Source: Candidatus Nitrotoga sp. M5
Lineage (GTDB): Bacteria > Pseudomonadota > Gammaproteobacteria > Burkholderiales > Gallionellaceae
Reading direction: 5' to 3'
Assembly: GCF_927904885.1 (NCBI RefSeq)
Contig: NZ_CAKMNW010000023.1
Span: forward strand, 62,001-126,000
DNA length: 64,000 nucleotides
The notes under the pieces were generated by a model. The model saw nothing but the letters and a program-made list of their open reading frames with translations, was not told the origin of the DNA and did not search any database. The translations under genes and the position numbers were made by a program. Below, piece by piece: positions 26,667-35,193 of the stretch (positions are counted from its first letter, which is position 1; the number at the start of each line of letters is the position of its first letter).

Positions 26667-26876
26667 TTGGTAAACCCGCGCGACTGGCGCATAGACGATC
26701 TGAAATCGCATGCCAACCGCTTCGACATCGACTGGAGAAATGAGGGAGGAAGCCATCACGTGTTTTCATTCCCTGGCGTGGAGGATGATGTGTGTGTTCC
26801 TGCTCACCGGCCTGTCAAGCCAGTGTATGTGCGCAATTTTGTGGCGCTAGTCGATAAGGCAAAGGAGTTGCAATAA
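26667..26876 (+). CDS. HicA-type mRNA interferase toxin
   Basis: 69 aa, translated from a TTG at 26667. HicA/YcfA double-stranded-RNA-binding fold with the catalytic histidine in GGSHHVFSFPG and the basic strand VPAHRPVKPVYVRNF. The stop overlaps a hicB start by one base (TAATG). That hicB is broken (see below), so this toxin lacks a local antitoxin; a truncated relative of hicB lies 2.3 kb upstream. A MITE-a end (GAATGCCACCAAGTTAAG) sits just upstream at 26626. Confidence 0.75.
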   Translation: MVNPRDWRIDDLKSHANRFDIDWRNEGGSHHVFSFPGVEDDVCVPAHRPVKPVYVRNFVALVDKAKELQ

Positions 26877-27275
26877 TGAGCGAAATTACGATCACGCATG
26901 TCGAACCGCCTTATCCGTTCGAAGCCTATGCCCATGTGTAGCTGAGCCGCTGACGGAAGAAGACGGCGAGGGTTATCTGATTACCTTTCCCGATCTTCCG
27001 GGTTGCATGTCAGATGGCGAAACCGAGACAGAGGCCGTTCTCAACGCACGCGATGCATTTCCCGCCTGGATGTCAGCGTGAGCCCATATCGGAAAACCCA
27101 TCCCGAAACCGACACGGCACGGTGAAAGCGCCGAGCCGGTGCGCTTGATGCAACGCCTGCCGCGCAGCCTCCACGCCAACCTTGTGGCACGAGCCAAGGC
27201 CGAAGGCACCTCGTAAATACGCTGGTGACGATGCTGCTGGCCGAAGGGCTGGGCAAGCGTGAGAGTCGCGCCTGA
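26876..27275 (+). pseudogene. hicB antitoxin pseudogene
   Basis: Opens MSEITITHVEPPYPFEAYAH and meets a TAG about 22 codons in, where a 2-base change shifts the frame compared with 24349. Later it has TGA at 27079, but keeps the full 3' end: PTRHGESAEPVRLMQRL, LVARAKAEGT, and GKRESRA at the end. It is therefore the mirror image of the upstream copy (intact front, lost end). Confidence 0.78.
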
Positions 27276-27303
27276 TGTGGCAAGCGGAAGAGTGGTAGGG
27301 GGC

Positions 27304-27382
27304 TTCGGGTTAATCTTTAACATTTGACATACTTTAACATTTGACATTTTAAAGTATGTCAAATGTTAAAGATTAACCCGAA
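27304..27382. repeat. Perfect 34-bp inverted repeat
   Basis: Arms 27304-27337 and 27349-27382 are exact complements, with an 11-base spacer. The arm contains TTTAACATTTGACATACTTT. It abuts MITE copy 2 (overlap at 27380-27382). A related palindrome is at 29616-29675, so the pair brackets the gene at 27539-29569. Confidence 0.85.
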
Positions 27383-27493
27383 TGCCACTAAGTTAAGGGG
27401 CTTCAGCATAGCTTAAACAAGAACTTAAGCCAGTATTGACGCGGGTTCCACAGTAGCCTAGCCTTGCTAAAAAGACTTAACTTAGTGGCATTC
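27380..27493. mobile_element. 114-bp MITE, family a, copy 2
   Basis: 18-bp perfect terminal inverted repeats, GAATGCCACTAAGTTAAG and its complement. Same length and internal layout (CTTCAGCATAGC near the left end, TTGCTAAAAAG near the right) as the copy at 9428-9541. Confidence 0.8.
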
Positions 27494-27538
27494 AGATTAA
27501 CCCCAATGGCATTCCCCAAGTAGTTCTTTAATTCGAAA

Positions 27539-29569
27539 TCAGACTATGATGTCGAATTTACTAATTTCTTCCTTAAAGTTTGGCGATAGTTGGAACGAAA
27601 ATGGCGAAGAATCGGCCTTTCTTACCAATTTATCTATATTTGCGGGTTTCTTAATAAGCCTCGAATAATTAATCTTAGGAGCATTGTAACTAGTCGCAGG
27701 TAAGTTTAGTTTCTCGTAAGTAAAATCATCTCTTGATAAGGTCAATTGAGGCGGGCTGATTAGATATTGTTCTATATTTGATTGAGCTTCGATGAAATTA
27801 TCATAGAGCTGAAACCATGCTAAATGCTCGCTCTTGTTCTTACTAAATAGCGGCACAATATTGCTCTCGAAGTATTTCAAAAAGATTCGCAAATCACAGA
27901 CCGGGATGCCATTTGCGGAATACCCAACGCAAACACTGTTGCTGGTAAGTATTAGAGGCAGAAGCTTATATTCCAATTCATTGTCATATGTCCATCCAAG
28001 TTTCGTGAATACTTCGGCTGTATTTTCAGACACAAAGTGCAGCTTGCGCTTCGCTTGTTCAGCTGCTCCCAGAATAATCTCCTTCGTTCGATAGAGGGAT
28101 ATTGGGGAGTCGGTCGTAACGATTGATTTAACTTCACCTACTATCACGATGTGACCGAATCTAATAATCAGGTCAATTTCTTCTTCACAATTATTGGCTA
28201 ATTTTATCCGGGCCGAGGAAGGCGATTCATGGTCATTAAAGATGATGTTGGCATTTAATGCCTTGCTTATATCATCAATAACCTTCTTCTCATATGATTG
28301 ACCTTTGTCGGATAGGCTTACATTCAATCTTGTTAGCCAGTGTTCAATGCAACGTTTTATTACAGGTGAAAATAGTGCTGCCACAAGGAATGTCACATAG
28401 TTATTTTCAAGGCCAATTATTGGGTGGCACCATAAATCTGTGTCATAACCCCCTTTAAATGTCAAAAACTCTATTATTCTTGCACTCTTGTCAAAACTTA
28501 AACCGGTTGATTGAGTTACCCCCCTTATAAGTTCCGCCTTGCTAATCTTGGGGCAAAATTCAATTGCCTTTTTAAAAGAATATACACTGTCATCCTCTGG
28601 AAATTTAGTTAAGACAATCCCAGATAAGATGACGAGTATGCGAAACACTTCAACAACATCATTTATTGTGAAACCGCAATTGCTGAACTCATCGGTAAGA
28701 AAGCTTTTAGGAAAATGATCTTGCGCAAAAAGTGCCTGGGCAAAAAAAAGTGAGTTTACGATTTGTTGTTTATTGTTTAAATCTGCCACTTTTTTTGCAA
28801 CTAGCTTTCTTTTCTTACCTTCACGTCTTATATCAATACAGCCCTTATTATTCGTTAAATATAGTAATTTCGGGTCTGCTATAGCTGGGATAAGTTGCGC
28901 TTCCAGCTTCTGAATTCTAATCAAGTTTGATTCATATGAAATTACTAAGTCAGATGCTAATTGTCGAATCTCATATATATTGTTTTTATCGCCTATATTG
29001 ATGAACTCAAAATCTCCCCACACCAGTGCTAGCCAGTAAGCCTCGTAGGCTACATATAACTGAGAAATATGCAATTCAATATTCATAAAAGCCAAAGGAT
29101 CGATGTCATTAACTTTCTGTGCCTTAGTTATTGTCCTCGTCAAATTTGATCTTATTGCGCACTCGACACCATCGACACTACCATCAGAGACTTCCTGGGG
29201 AGTTAGTTTATTAAACTTATTTCTAGACGTTGTTATTGATGAGAGATCGACACCTTTCTGAGCTTGCTGATTATTTATGATCGCACGGTCTCTGTTTGCG
29301 ATTCCACAATAAGCGCGAATTAACTGCGATGTATTTAGATTCGGTGATGATTTATATAACTCTGAAATATTCTCCCTTAGCTCACAAAGAATTTTGTCGA
29401 AGACGATACCAGCTTCGTACAGCATTTTGTCCTCGCTGAGGTTGTTAGAAGATTGTTCCCAAGCCTTTGCCCAGTCTTCAGTTTTAAACCCTTTTTGTGT
29501 TGGCCATTTCGTGGATTTTTTCCTAGTTAGCGTCTTAAAGTTATTTTTGCTTTTTACTTGCTGATTCAT
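27539..29569 (-). CDS. Putative PD-(D/E)xK nuclease-domain protein (defence candidate)
   Basis: 676 aa from ATG 29569 (MNQQVKSKN). Residues 1-400 are helical without a family I recognise. Residues 420-485 have a restriction-endonuclease-like core: E427 in GQSYEKKV, D466 in EEEIDLIIRFG, and E479-V-K481 in VIVGEVKS. This D...ExK pattern is the PD-(D/E)xK signature. The gene is AT-rich relative to the flanks, a sign of transfer. It lies in the same direction as, and 310 bases downstream of, the TIR-WD40-Roc gene, and perfect palindromes sit on each side. Role in nucleic-acid cleavage is inferred from the motif alone. Confidence 0.7.
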   Translation of the reverse strand: MNQQVKSKNNFKTLTRKKSTKWPTQKGFKTEDWAKAWEQSSNNLSEDKMLYEAGIVFDKILCELRENISELYKSSPNLNTSQLIRAYCGIANRDRAIINNQQAQKGVDLSSITTSRNKFNKLTPQEVSDGSVDGVECAIRSNLTRTITKAQKVNDIDPLAFMNIELHISQLYVAYEAYWLALVWGDFEFINIGDKNNIYEIRQLASDLVISYESNLIRIQKLEAQLIPAIADPKLLYLTNNKGCIDIRREGKKRKLVAKKVADLNNKQQIVNSLFFAQALFAQDHFPKSFLTDEFSNCGFTINDVVEVFRILVILSGIVLTKFPEDDSVYSFKKAIEFCPKISKAELIRGVTQSTGLSFDKSARIIEFLTFKGGYDTDLWCHPIIGLENNYVTFLVAALFSPVIKRCIEHWLTRLNVSLSDKGQSYEKKVIDDISKALNANIIFNDHESPSSARIKLANNCEEEIDLIIRFGHIVIVGEVKSIVTTDSPISLYRTKEIILGAAEQAKRKLHFVSENTAEVFTKLGWTYDNELEYKLLPLILTSNSVCVGYSANGIPVCDLRIFLKYFESNIVPLFSKNKSEHLAWFQLYDNFIEAQSNIEQYLISPPQLTLSRDDFTYEKLNLPATSYNAPKINYSRLIKKPANIDKLVRKADSSPFSFQLSPNFKEEISKFDIIV

Positions 29570-29615
29570 TGAATGCCTCCCCAGGCACAGATTTAATAGT
29601 TGATAAAGAGGGGGC

Positions 29616-29675
29616 TCGGGGTCAGGCCTTACATTTGACATTTTAAAACATGTCAAATGTAAGGCCTGACCCCGA
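29616..29675. repeat. Perfect 26-bp inverted repeat
   Basis: Arms 29616-29641 and 29650-29675 are exact complements with an 8-base spacer. The arm includes GGGGTCAGGCCTTACATTTG. It shares the CATTTGACAT core with the palindrome at 27304. Confidence 0.85.
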
Positions 29676-29878
29676 TGGTTCTTCTGCCCCTATTTATTGT
29701 CACAGGTCGTTAGTAAAAACTATGCAATTTTATTGCAAGACTTTAGTGCGTAGCACAATGTCTTTAGTTTTTGACTTATGCGCGTGATTGATAATGTGCG
29801 CGACTTGACGATTTTTAATCGTCTGCACATTGTCTGCGCTAACCTATGCACTATTCAGTGAATAGTAGTTAAGTTTGC

Positions 29879-32800
29879 CTACTCGTTCGCGGGATTCAAC
29901 ATCTTCCTTCGCCAGCGCTGCACGCTGCTCATGTCCAGCCGTTCACCATTAAATTCAATTTGCGTAACCGGTTTTTCACTTTTTTCACTTTCACGTTTCA
30001 AGTAACTACTGATCTCCATCCAGCGCACTTCGGCAAACTCCAGCTTCTCCTTGCCGACGTATCTTTCATCCTCGGTGAAGGTGCCAATTACCAACATCAC
30101 AGGTTGTGGCTGCTTGAGCCAGTATTCAACCCAACGCTGTTTTTTTATCTTGAATATCTCCGACCCGTTCTTACGCTTTTCCAAATGAGAGTTACCGGAC
30201 TTCAGTTGCAGATATAGCCGCTGACCTGTTCCATGCCCTACGTCATCGGTAAACTCCAGCTCCATATCAATACCCTCGTCCTCCGTGCTAGGAATCTCGA
30301 AACACTTTTGGTCGGCGCTAGTGATGCGCGATCCGACCTCCAAGGCAAGTAACTTGCCTTTGCGACGAGAGTCTAGACGGTTAGAATCCATACCTTGCAA
30401 TCCCTCCACCTGTTTGTGCACCTCATTATTGGCGAACAACTTTTCCAGACCATCCCAAAGGCTGAACGACTCATCACACGTATCGCACATCACCGTGGCC
30501 TGTTCCTTTTTTGACATCAGTTTTTGCATCAGTGCTTGAGAATTACCTTTCGGTGAATGACAATACGGACAGACGTAATGGCGTAGCCGCTGCACACCCT
30601 CGCAGCGAGGCGGTTCAAGATGGGCGTGGATGTAGTTGGCGAAAATTACCTGCTCTTGCGGGGTCACGCCCGGCGCGAAATAAATGCTGACCTCTCCATT
30701 TCCTCCGCCATCTCGTCGAAGCTTGATGCCCATGTGATGATCTCCGGAAAGTGTCAAAAAATCTGCCGCGTCGCGCCATAGTTCCTTGAGCTTAAAAGAA
30801 TGACTTTCGGCCAATTTGACCACCAGCGAAGCATATATGTCGTCGAGGTAGCCCTGCACGGCATAGCTGACAAATACTGCCGGATGATCCCTTAGCGCCG
30901 GGCGTTCCCTACCGCAGTAACTGGGGAAAACTAGCTTGTCTCCCTGACGTAAACACAGGCCGCGCTCTTCTAGTTGCCGTTCCATTTCTTGCAAAATGAT
31001 GCGCTCATCACTCTTGGGCAAACGCTTCATCTCCACAATCTCGCCATTACGCTCGACTGTCTGGAATAACAGCTTACCTTCGGCAATGCTGCGCAACGGC
31101 AGACAGCCCAGTTCGGAGGGCTCTTGGCGAAGAGTGCGGATCACCGCTTGCGCATAGGCGCTGATCCATTCCGGCTGCAGCAGGATGAAGCTGCCATAGT
31201 CCAGTTCCTGGACCGCACCGGGGCCATCCAGCAGGCCGATGACCGTTTTCAGGGTCGCATCATCGAAGCGCGGCTCGTCTGTCAATCTTTGCCAGAGCAG
31301 TTCGCGCAACTCCTTGTACGTATGGAGCACCTGCCCCTCATCGCCAAGTTTCAGGATTTCATCCTTGATGAGCTTGAAGATAAGCGGTGAGGTGCGATGC
31401 TCCATCTGCTCCCAAGGAATACCATCCTTGATAGCCTGGCTCAACTCTCGACAACCGGTTCCATCCTTGGCGCTGGACTCGAAGTAACGAAAGCCCTGCT
31501 CTTGGGCAAAGGCTTGCAACTTTGACCTGCTCGCCCTGAATCCCACATCTATGCGCCCGGCCACGAGCAGCAAAGGTATCACTGCTGGAACGCAACGGCG
31601 CAGTGCGGTCTGCCAATCGCGCAGGCCGGGCAACACATCCTCCTTGTCCGCATCAAACAGCAACAAAATCAATGCGGTGTTATCCATATAGAGCTGATGC
31701 ACAAGACGCTGGTCAGCCTGCCCGCCAAAATCCCACAGCCATATTTCTCGTTCTACACCCTCGATAACAACTTCAGGCAATATCCATTGCGTGCACCATG
31801 CGCCGACGGTAGATTCATCGCTGGGCTTCCATCCGCCAGTCGCCAGACGATGGGTAAGTGCGGTTTTACCAGAACTTGTGTCGCCGACAAGCAAGACTTT
31901 AGCGTTAGTATATTGAATCTGATTAGGTATGGGTTTCAAGGCAGGCGCGGGGATTTCCGACGAACGCGCGACAGCAATAAATTCAGATAAATCCCACTCT
32001 CTAATTTCTCCCCTAACGTCGCCGGACAAGGCGTGTCGTTGGTCAGCACTAAGCGCTATGTTACAAACTTCGGTAATATGGCCTTCATACACGCACAAAC
32101 AGCGACCCACATCCACATCCCACAAACGGATAGTAGAATCATCGGAGCCTGAAAGTGCATATCGTTGATCGGCACACCAAACGACACACCCAATCCAGCT
32201 GCTGTGCCCTTCGAGTATTTGTAGGCAGCGCCCCGATTCCACATCCCATAGACGAATGGTTTTGTCGTGAGAACCTGATAGTGCATAGCGGTGATCGCTG
32301 CTCCACACTACGCTTTTGATGGCTAGTGTGTGTCCTTCAAACACACGCAGGCAACTACCCGTCTCCAGGTCCCACATTCGAATGGTATTGTCATCAGAGC
32401 CAGAGAGTGCGAAGCGTTGATCGGCACTCAGTGCTACGCTACCGACGGCATCTGTGTGACCACAGAGTACGTTCAGGCAACTTTCCGCCTCTACGTCCCA
32501 CAGACGTACGGTTTTGTCACATGAACCGGTGAGTGCACGTCGTTGATCAATGCTCCATGCCATGCTCCATATAGGTCTAGTGTGCCCTTCAAGAAAGCCC
32601 CGGCAGCGCATCTTTATGTCCCACAGCGTCAACGCTTTGTTACCCCCCCCAGAGAGTATGCGACGCTGGTCGGTACTCCATGCCACACTCTCGATCCAAT
32701 CGTTCCAATCGTTGCTTCCAAACAAGTCTAGGCAGCGCCCCGTTTCTAAGTTCCAAATTCGAATTGTATTATCTGCTGAACCGGTGATGGCACGCTTTCC

Positions 32801-33319
32801 ATCTAGACTGAATGCATAAGAGTAGATTCGTGCATCCTCGTAATCAAGAAGGATGGATTTTTCTGCAACCCTTTCGCGCGTATCCAGTACTTCAGAAATA
32901 AACCGCTTCGCTGGCGGTCGGCATGTTTCGAGGAGCGTCGCATACTCTTGCGCGCGCACATCCGGTAACCAGTTGATATAAAAAAATTGTGACAGTGAGC
33001 CTTTGGGATGCGCGTTATCCAACCGCAGAGGTATGAAGCGTCGCTCCTTGTTAAGCGGGTCGCGAAAGCGGAAGGTTTGGCTTTCCAAAGTGGCCCAATC
33101 GGAGCTAAACGCATGCGTCGACATACACAGCAGCAATATGCGAGACTGCTCCAGCCCTGCCTCAATCTTCGCCGGAATACTGTCACCAGGCTTGATTTCC
33201 CACTCATCAAACCAGACCCGCAACCCATCCGCCCGCAGACGCCCCGCCACCGCGCGCACCACAGACTTGTCCTTCGAACTATGGCTAAGAAAGACATCGT
33301 ATGAAAATGAATCAGACAT
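29879..33319 (-). CDS. TIR-WD40-Roc GTPase-DUF4365 multidomain protein
   Basis: 1146 aa. 1-135: TIR domain (YDVFLSHSSKDK) with SSDWATLES, whose W75 and E79 fit the NADase active site. 160-445: seven WD40 repeats (GSADNTIRIWN, GSCDKTVRLWD, GSDDNTIRMWD, GSHDKTIRLWD and others). 472-635: Roc/Ras-like GTPase with Walker A GDTSSGKT (479-486) and switch DFGGQ (530-534). 640-900: COR-like region. C917/C920/C945/C948: zinc ribbon. 985-1146: DUF4365-type nuclease-like domain with GID (1016-1018) and QLK (1038-1040), a PD-(D/E)xK-like pattern. A sensor-switch-effector layout as in STAND/Roco immune proteins: WD40 sensing, GTPase switching, TIR NAD cleavage and perhaps DNA cleavage. Role inferred. Confidence 0.88.
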   Translation of the reverse strand: MSDSFSYDVFLSHSSKDKSVVRAVAGRLRADGLRVWFDEWEIKPGDSIPAKIEAGLEQSRILLLCMSTHAFSSDWATLESQTFRFRDPLNKERRFIPLRLDNAHPKGSLSQFFYINWLPDVRAQEYATLLETCRPPAKRFISEVLDTRERVAEKSILLDYEDARIYSYAFSLDGKRAITGSADNTIRIWNLETGRCLDLFGSNDWNDWIESVAWSTDQRRILSGGGNKALTLWDIKMRCRGFLEGHTRPIWSMAWSIDQRRALTGSCDKTVRLWDVEAESCLNVLCGHTDAVGSVALSADQRFALSGSDDNTIRMWDLETGSCLRVFEGHTLAIKSVVWSSDHRYALSGSHDKTIRLWDVESGRCLQILEGHSSWIGCVVWCADQRYALSGSDDSTIRLWDVDVGRCLCVYEGHITEVCNIALSADQRHALSGDVRGEIREWDLSEFIAVARSSEIPAPALKPIPNQIQYTNAKVLLVGDTSSGKTALTHRLATGGWKPSDESTVGAWCTQWILPEVVIEGVEREIWLWDFGGQADQRLVHQLYMDNTALILLLFDADKEDVLPGLRDWQTALRRCVPAVIPLLLVAGRIDVGFRASRSKLQAFAQEQGFRYFESSAKDGTGCRELSQAIKDGIPWEQMEHRTSPLIFKLIKDEILKLGDEGQVLHTYKELRELLWQRLTDEPRFDDATLKTVIGLLDGPGAVQELDYGSFILLQPEWISAYAQAVIRTLRQEPSELGCLPLRSIAEGKLLFQTVERNGEIVEMKRLPKSDERIILQEMERQLEERGLCLRQGDKLVFPSYCGRERPALRDHPAVFVSYAVQGYLDDIYASLVVKLAESHSFKLKELWRDAADFLTLSGDHHMGIKLRRDGGGNGEVSIYFAPGVTPQEQVIFANYIHAHLEPPRCEGVQRLRHYVCPYCHSPKGNSQALMQKLMSKKEQATVMCDTCDESFSLWDGLEKLFANNEVHKQVEGLQGMDSNRLDSRRKGKLLALEVGSRITSADQKCFEIPSTEDEGIDMELEFTDDVGHGTGQRLYLQLKSGNSHLEKRKNGSEIFKIKKQRWVEYWLKQPQPVMLVIGTFTEDERYVGKEKLEFAEVRWMEISSYLKRESEKSEKPVTQIEFNGERLDMSSVQRWRRKMLNPANE

Positions 33320-33514
33320 TATTTACAGAATTTTAAAGGGGTCGAGAATGTTAAAGGGGTCGGCTTCGAATTTTTTCCTGAATATACAATATCACGACAC
33401 CACCAACTATTCACTTCGCTCTCGGGGCTAGGTCTATATTCTTAGCATGATTCATCACATGGTCAGGCTTTTCCTTATCCAGCTTGGGTTGCGTCGGCAA
33501 TCCAGCCATGTAGA

Positions 33515-33640
33515 GTGAGCACGTTTTTGTGCTCACGCGGATTCGTCATTTTTGAGTAGACAGTTATGTCACGTTATCGCCGCGCAATGGCTGCAGGCTC
33601 AAGCTATTTCTTTGGTATTGCAATGCCAACAAGCAGGACG
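33515..33640 (+). pseudogene. RAYT N-terminal remnant with REP hairpin
   Basis: A hairpin GTGAGCACGTTTTTGTGCTCAC (33515-33536, arms 8 bp) precedes MSRYRRAMAAGSSYFF, the RAYT start, which ends abruptly after about 17 codons. GTGCTCACGCGGATTCGTCA upstream also occurs before the 20.8-kb RAYT. Confidence 0.7.
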
Positions 33641-33685
33641 TTGTGATACACTTATTTGATAACGTATATCCACAAGGGGTAAATT

Positions 33686-33928
33686 ATGCAAGTTGCAAAA
33701 TGGGGAAACTCACTGGCGGTCAGATTGCCCGCCGCACTGGTGCAGGCGCTAGGCTTGAAAGAAGGCGAGGAGATTTCTTTGCATGCCGTCGATTCCAGAA
33801 CCTTTGAGGTTTCCAAGAAGAAAGAGGTGAAAGAGTTGCTGGCGCGCTTGCGGCAGTTTCGCGGTCGCTTGCCAGCCGATTTTCACTTTGATCGGCTTGA
33901 AGCCAACGAGCGGACACCTGCCAAGTGA
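33686..33928 (+). CDS. AbrB/MazE-type antitoxin
   Basis: 80 aa. The swapped-hairpin AbrB N-terminus is clear: MQVAKWGNSLAVRLPAALV, then LGLKEGEEISLHAV. Its C-terminal half would wrap the toxin. AAGGGG precedes the ATG by 6 bases. The stop overlaps the VapC start by 4 bases. It is a VapB-type antitoxin in function, since its partner is a PIN toxin. Confidence 0.9.
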   Translation: MQVAKWGNSLAVRLPAALVQALGLKEGEEISLHAVDSRTFEVSKKKEVKELLARLRQFRGRLPADFHFDRLEANERTPAK

Positions 33929-34320
33929 GCACGGTTTTTATCGACAGCAATGTGGTTTTGTATTTGCTGTCTGACGATGCCGCCAAGGCCGACCGCGCTG
34001 AAGCCTTGCTGAACAAGGGCGGCATCATCAGCGTGCAGGTGCTCAACGAAGTGACTTCCGTTTGCCTGCGCAAACTCAAAATGAGCTGGGAAGAAATTGA
34101 TGCGGTTTTGTTGGCAGTTAAGGCCGCGTGCGACGTCGTCCCGCTCACTGTCGAATCGCATGACAAGGCCGTGCAAATTGCCAAGCGTTTTCAGCTTTCT
34201 ATTTATGACGCGCACATTTGCGCGGCAGCAATTTTGTCCGGTGCAAAAACGTTGCTGACCGAGGACATGCAAAGCGGGATGAAAATTGACGGCTTGGTAA
34301 TCAAGAATCCATTTGCCTGA
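33925..34320 (+). CDS. VapC-like PIN-domain toxin
   Basis: 131 aa PIN ribonuclease. Acidic residues of the Mg site: FIDSNVVLYLL (D7), VLNEVTSV (E), SIYDAHICAAAI (D), LLTEDMQSG (D). Starts with GTG at 33925, overlapping the antitoxin TGA. VapC toxins usually cut tRNA or rRNA; the target here is unknown. A complete two-gene TA module. Confidence 0.9.
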   Translation: MSTVFIDSNVVLYLLSDDAAKADRAEALLNKGGIISVQVLNEVTSVCLRKLKMSWEEIDAVLLAVKAACDVVPLTVESHDKAVQIAKRFQLSIYDAHICAAAILSGAKTLLTEDMQSGMKIDGLVIKNPFA

Positions 34321-34399
34321 TTGCCCACTCTCGACTAAACAGGTCAGCGCAGCTTCGCTTTAAACTTACGTAGTGGTGTAATGTAATGGCTTCAGACAA

Positions 34400-34494
34400 T
34401 CAACTCGATGCATATTCGGCAATGTGATCGAGGATGTAATCAAAACCATCCCCCACTTCCGGGGCCAATTCGATGCGCGACACTTCAGCGCGCC
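34400..34494 (-). pseudogene. ParE-like toxin fragment
   Basis: The minus strand reads AEVSRIELAPEVGDGFDYIL then DHIAEYASS and stop, the first 30 or so residues of a RelE/ParE-type toxin. The rest of the gene is absent. The preceding frame (KVKPPTARNLAR, stop) could be the tail of its antitoxin. The phrase TGGCTTCAGACAATCAACTCG (first 20 bases) on the plus strand nearly repeats at 36034. Confidence 0.35.
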
Positions 34495-34661
34495 AGATTT
34501 CGAGCTGTCGGGGGCTTTACTTTTATACCGGCGAGATTGTCCATTAGAAGGATGGGCTTCGGTTTAGTTTTACATGGCGGATTCACCCCCAGAAGCACAA
34601 CCGCCCGTATTATATGTATCTATAAATGCTATGTTTTTTGAATTAATTACAACCATTAAAA

Positions 34662-34700
34662 GTAAAGTATACTTTACATTATTTTCGCCTTCACTATAAT
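34662..34700 (+). promoter_or_regulatory. Promoter with palindromic operator for the AbiE-like module
   Basis: GTAAAGTATACTTTAC (34662-34677) is a perfect 16-bp palindrome. It overlaps a -35 box TTTACA (34673-34678), followed by a 16-bp spacer and a consensus -10 TATAAT (34695-34700). The antitoxin's HTH protein is the obvious candidate to bind it, i.e. autoregulation. Confidence 0.75.
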
Positions 34701-34707
34701 GCAAAAA

Positions 34708-35193
34708 ATGGATATTTTAATGATTGGCGCAATTATCAAAAAAGAGCGGGTGGCCTGCGGTTTAACCCAAAGTGCTCTGGCTGTGGCATCGCATGTCTCC
34801 AGGGTGACTATCGTTAACCTGGAGAATGGCAATGTTGGCGACATTGGTGCTGTCAAACTTTCCGAGATTGCGGAAAGTCTCGGAATTTCGTTGTTTTCAA
34901 AAGGGAAGAAAATGGATGCGATCAAGATGACGCTAGGTAACGTCAACACGAGCTACAAGACCGCTATGTCCGTTACCGACTTGGAAAAGTTCATGCTCAG
35001 CGGCAAGATTCCACCAGGGCTGGAGGGGCAAGTGTTGCACCTGATTGATGAGACACCCACCTCTTTGGTCGCTGGCAGCGTAAAGCAGGTTGCCGCGAAG
35101 AAAAACATCAAGGCCAAGTTGCTCTGGAAGAATCTGGCCAAGGTTGCCGCCGAAATCAAATCACCCAACAAGTTCTGGAGTAGCATTGGTTAA
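34708..35193 (+). CDS. HTH antitoxin of an AbiE-like TA system
   Basis: 161 aa. Xre-type HTH in residues 5-55: VACGLTQSALAVASHVSRVT then IVNLENGNVGD. The C-terminal part continues to NKFWSSIG. An in-frame ATG at 34699 lies inside the -10 box, so the first AUG in the mRNA is at 34708, near the predicted start point. The mRNA may thus be leaderless; ATG 34720 is an alternative. The partner nucleotidyltransferase overlaps its end. Not a close match to classical AbiEi, so the name is by context. Confidence 0.75.
   Translation: MDILMIGAIIKKERVACGLTQSALAVASHVSRVTIVNLENGNVGDIGAVKLSEIAESLGISLFSKGKKMDAIKMTLGNVNTSYKTAMSVTDLEKFMLSGKIPPGLEGQVLHLIDETPTSLVAGSVKQVAAKKNIKAKLLWKNLAKVAAEIKSPNKFWSSIG

Noticed and set aside
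26973..27362. 129-residue minus-strand frame over the hicB pseudogene and palindrome
   Set aside because: It is an antisense reading of hicB remnants ending in the palindrome (KMSNVKVCQM repeats the palindrome); no gene.
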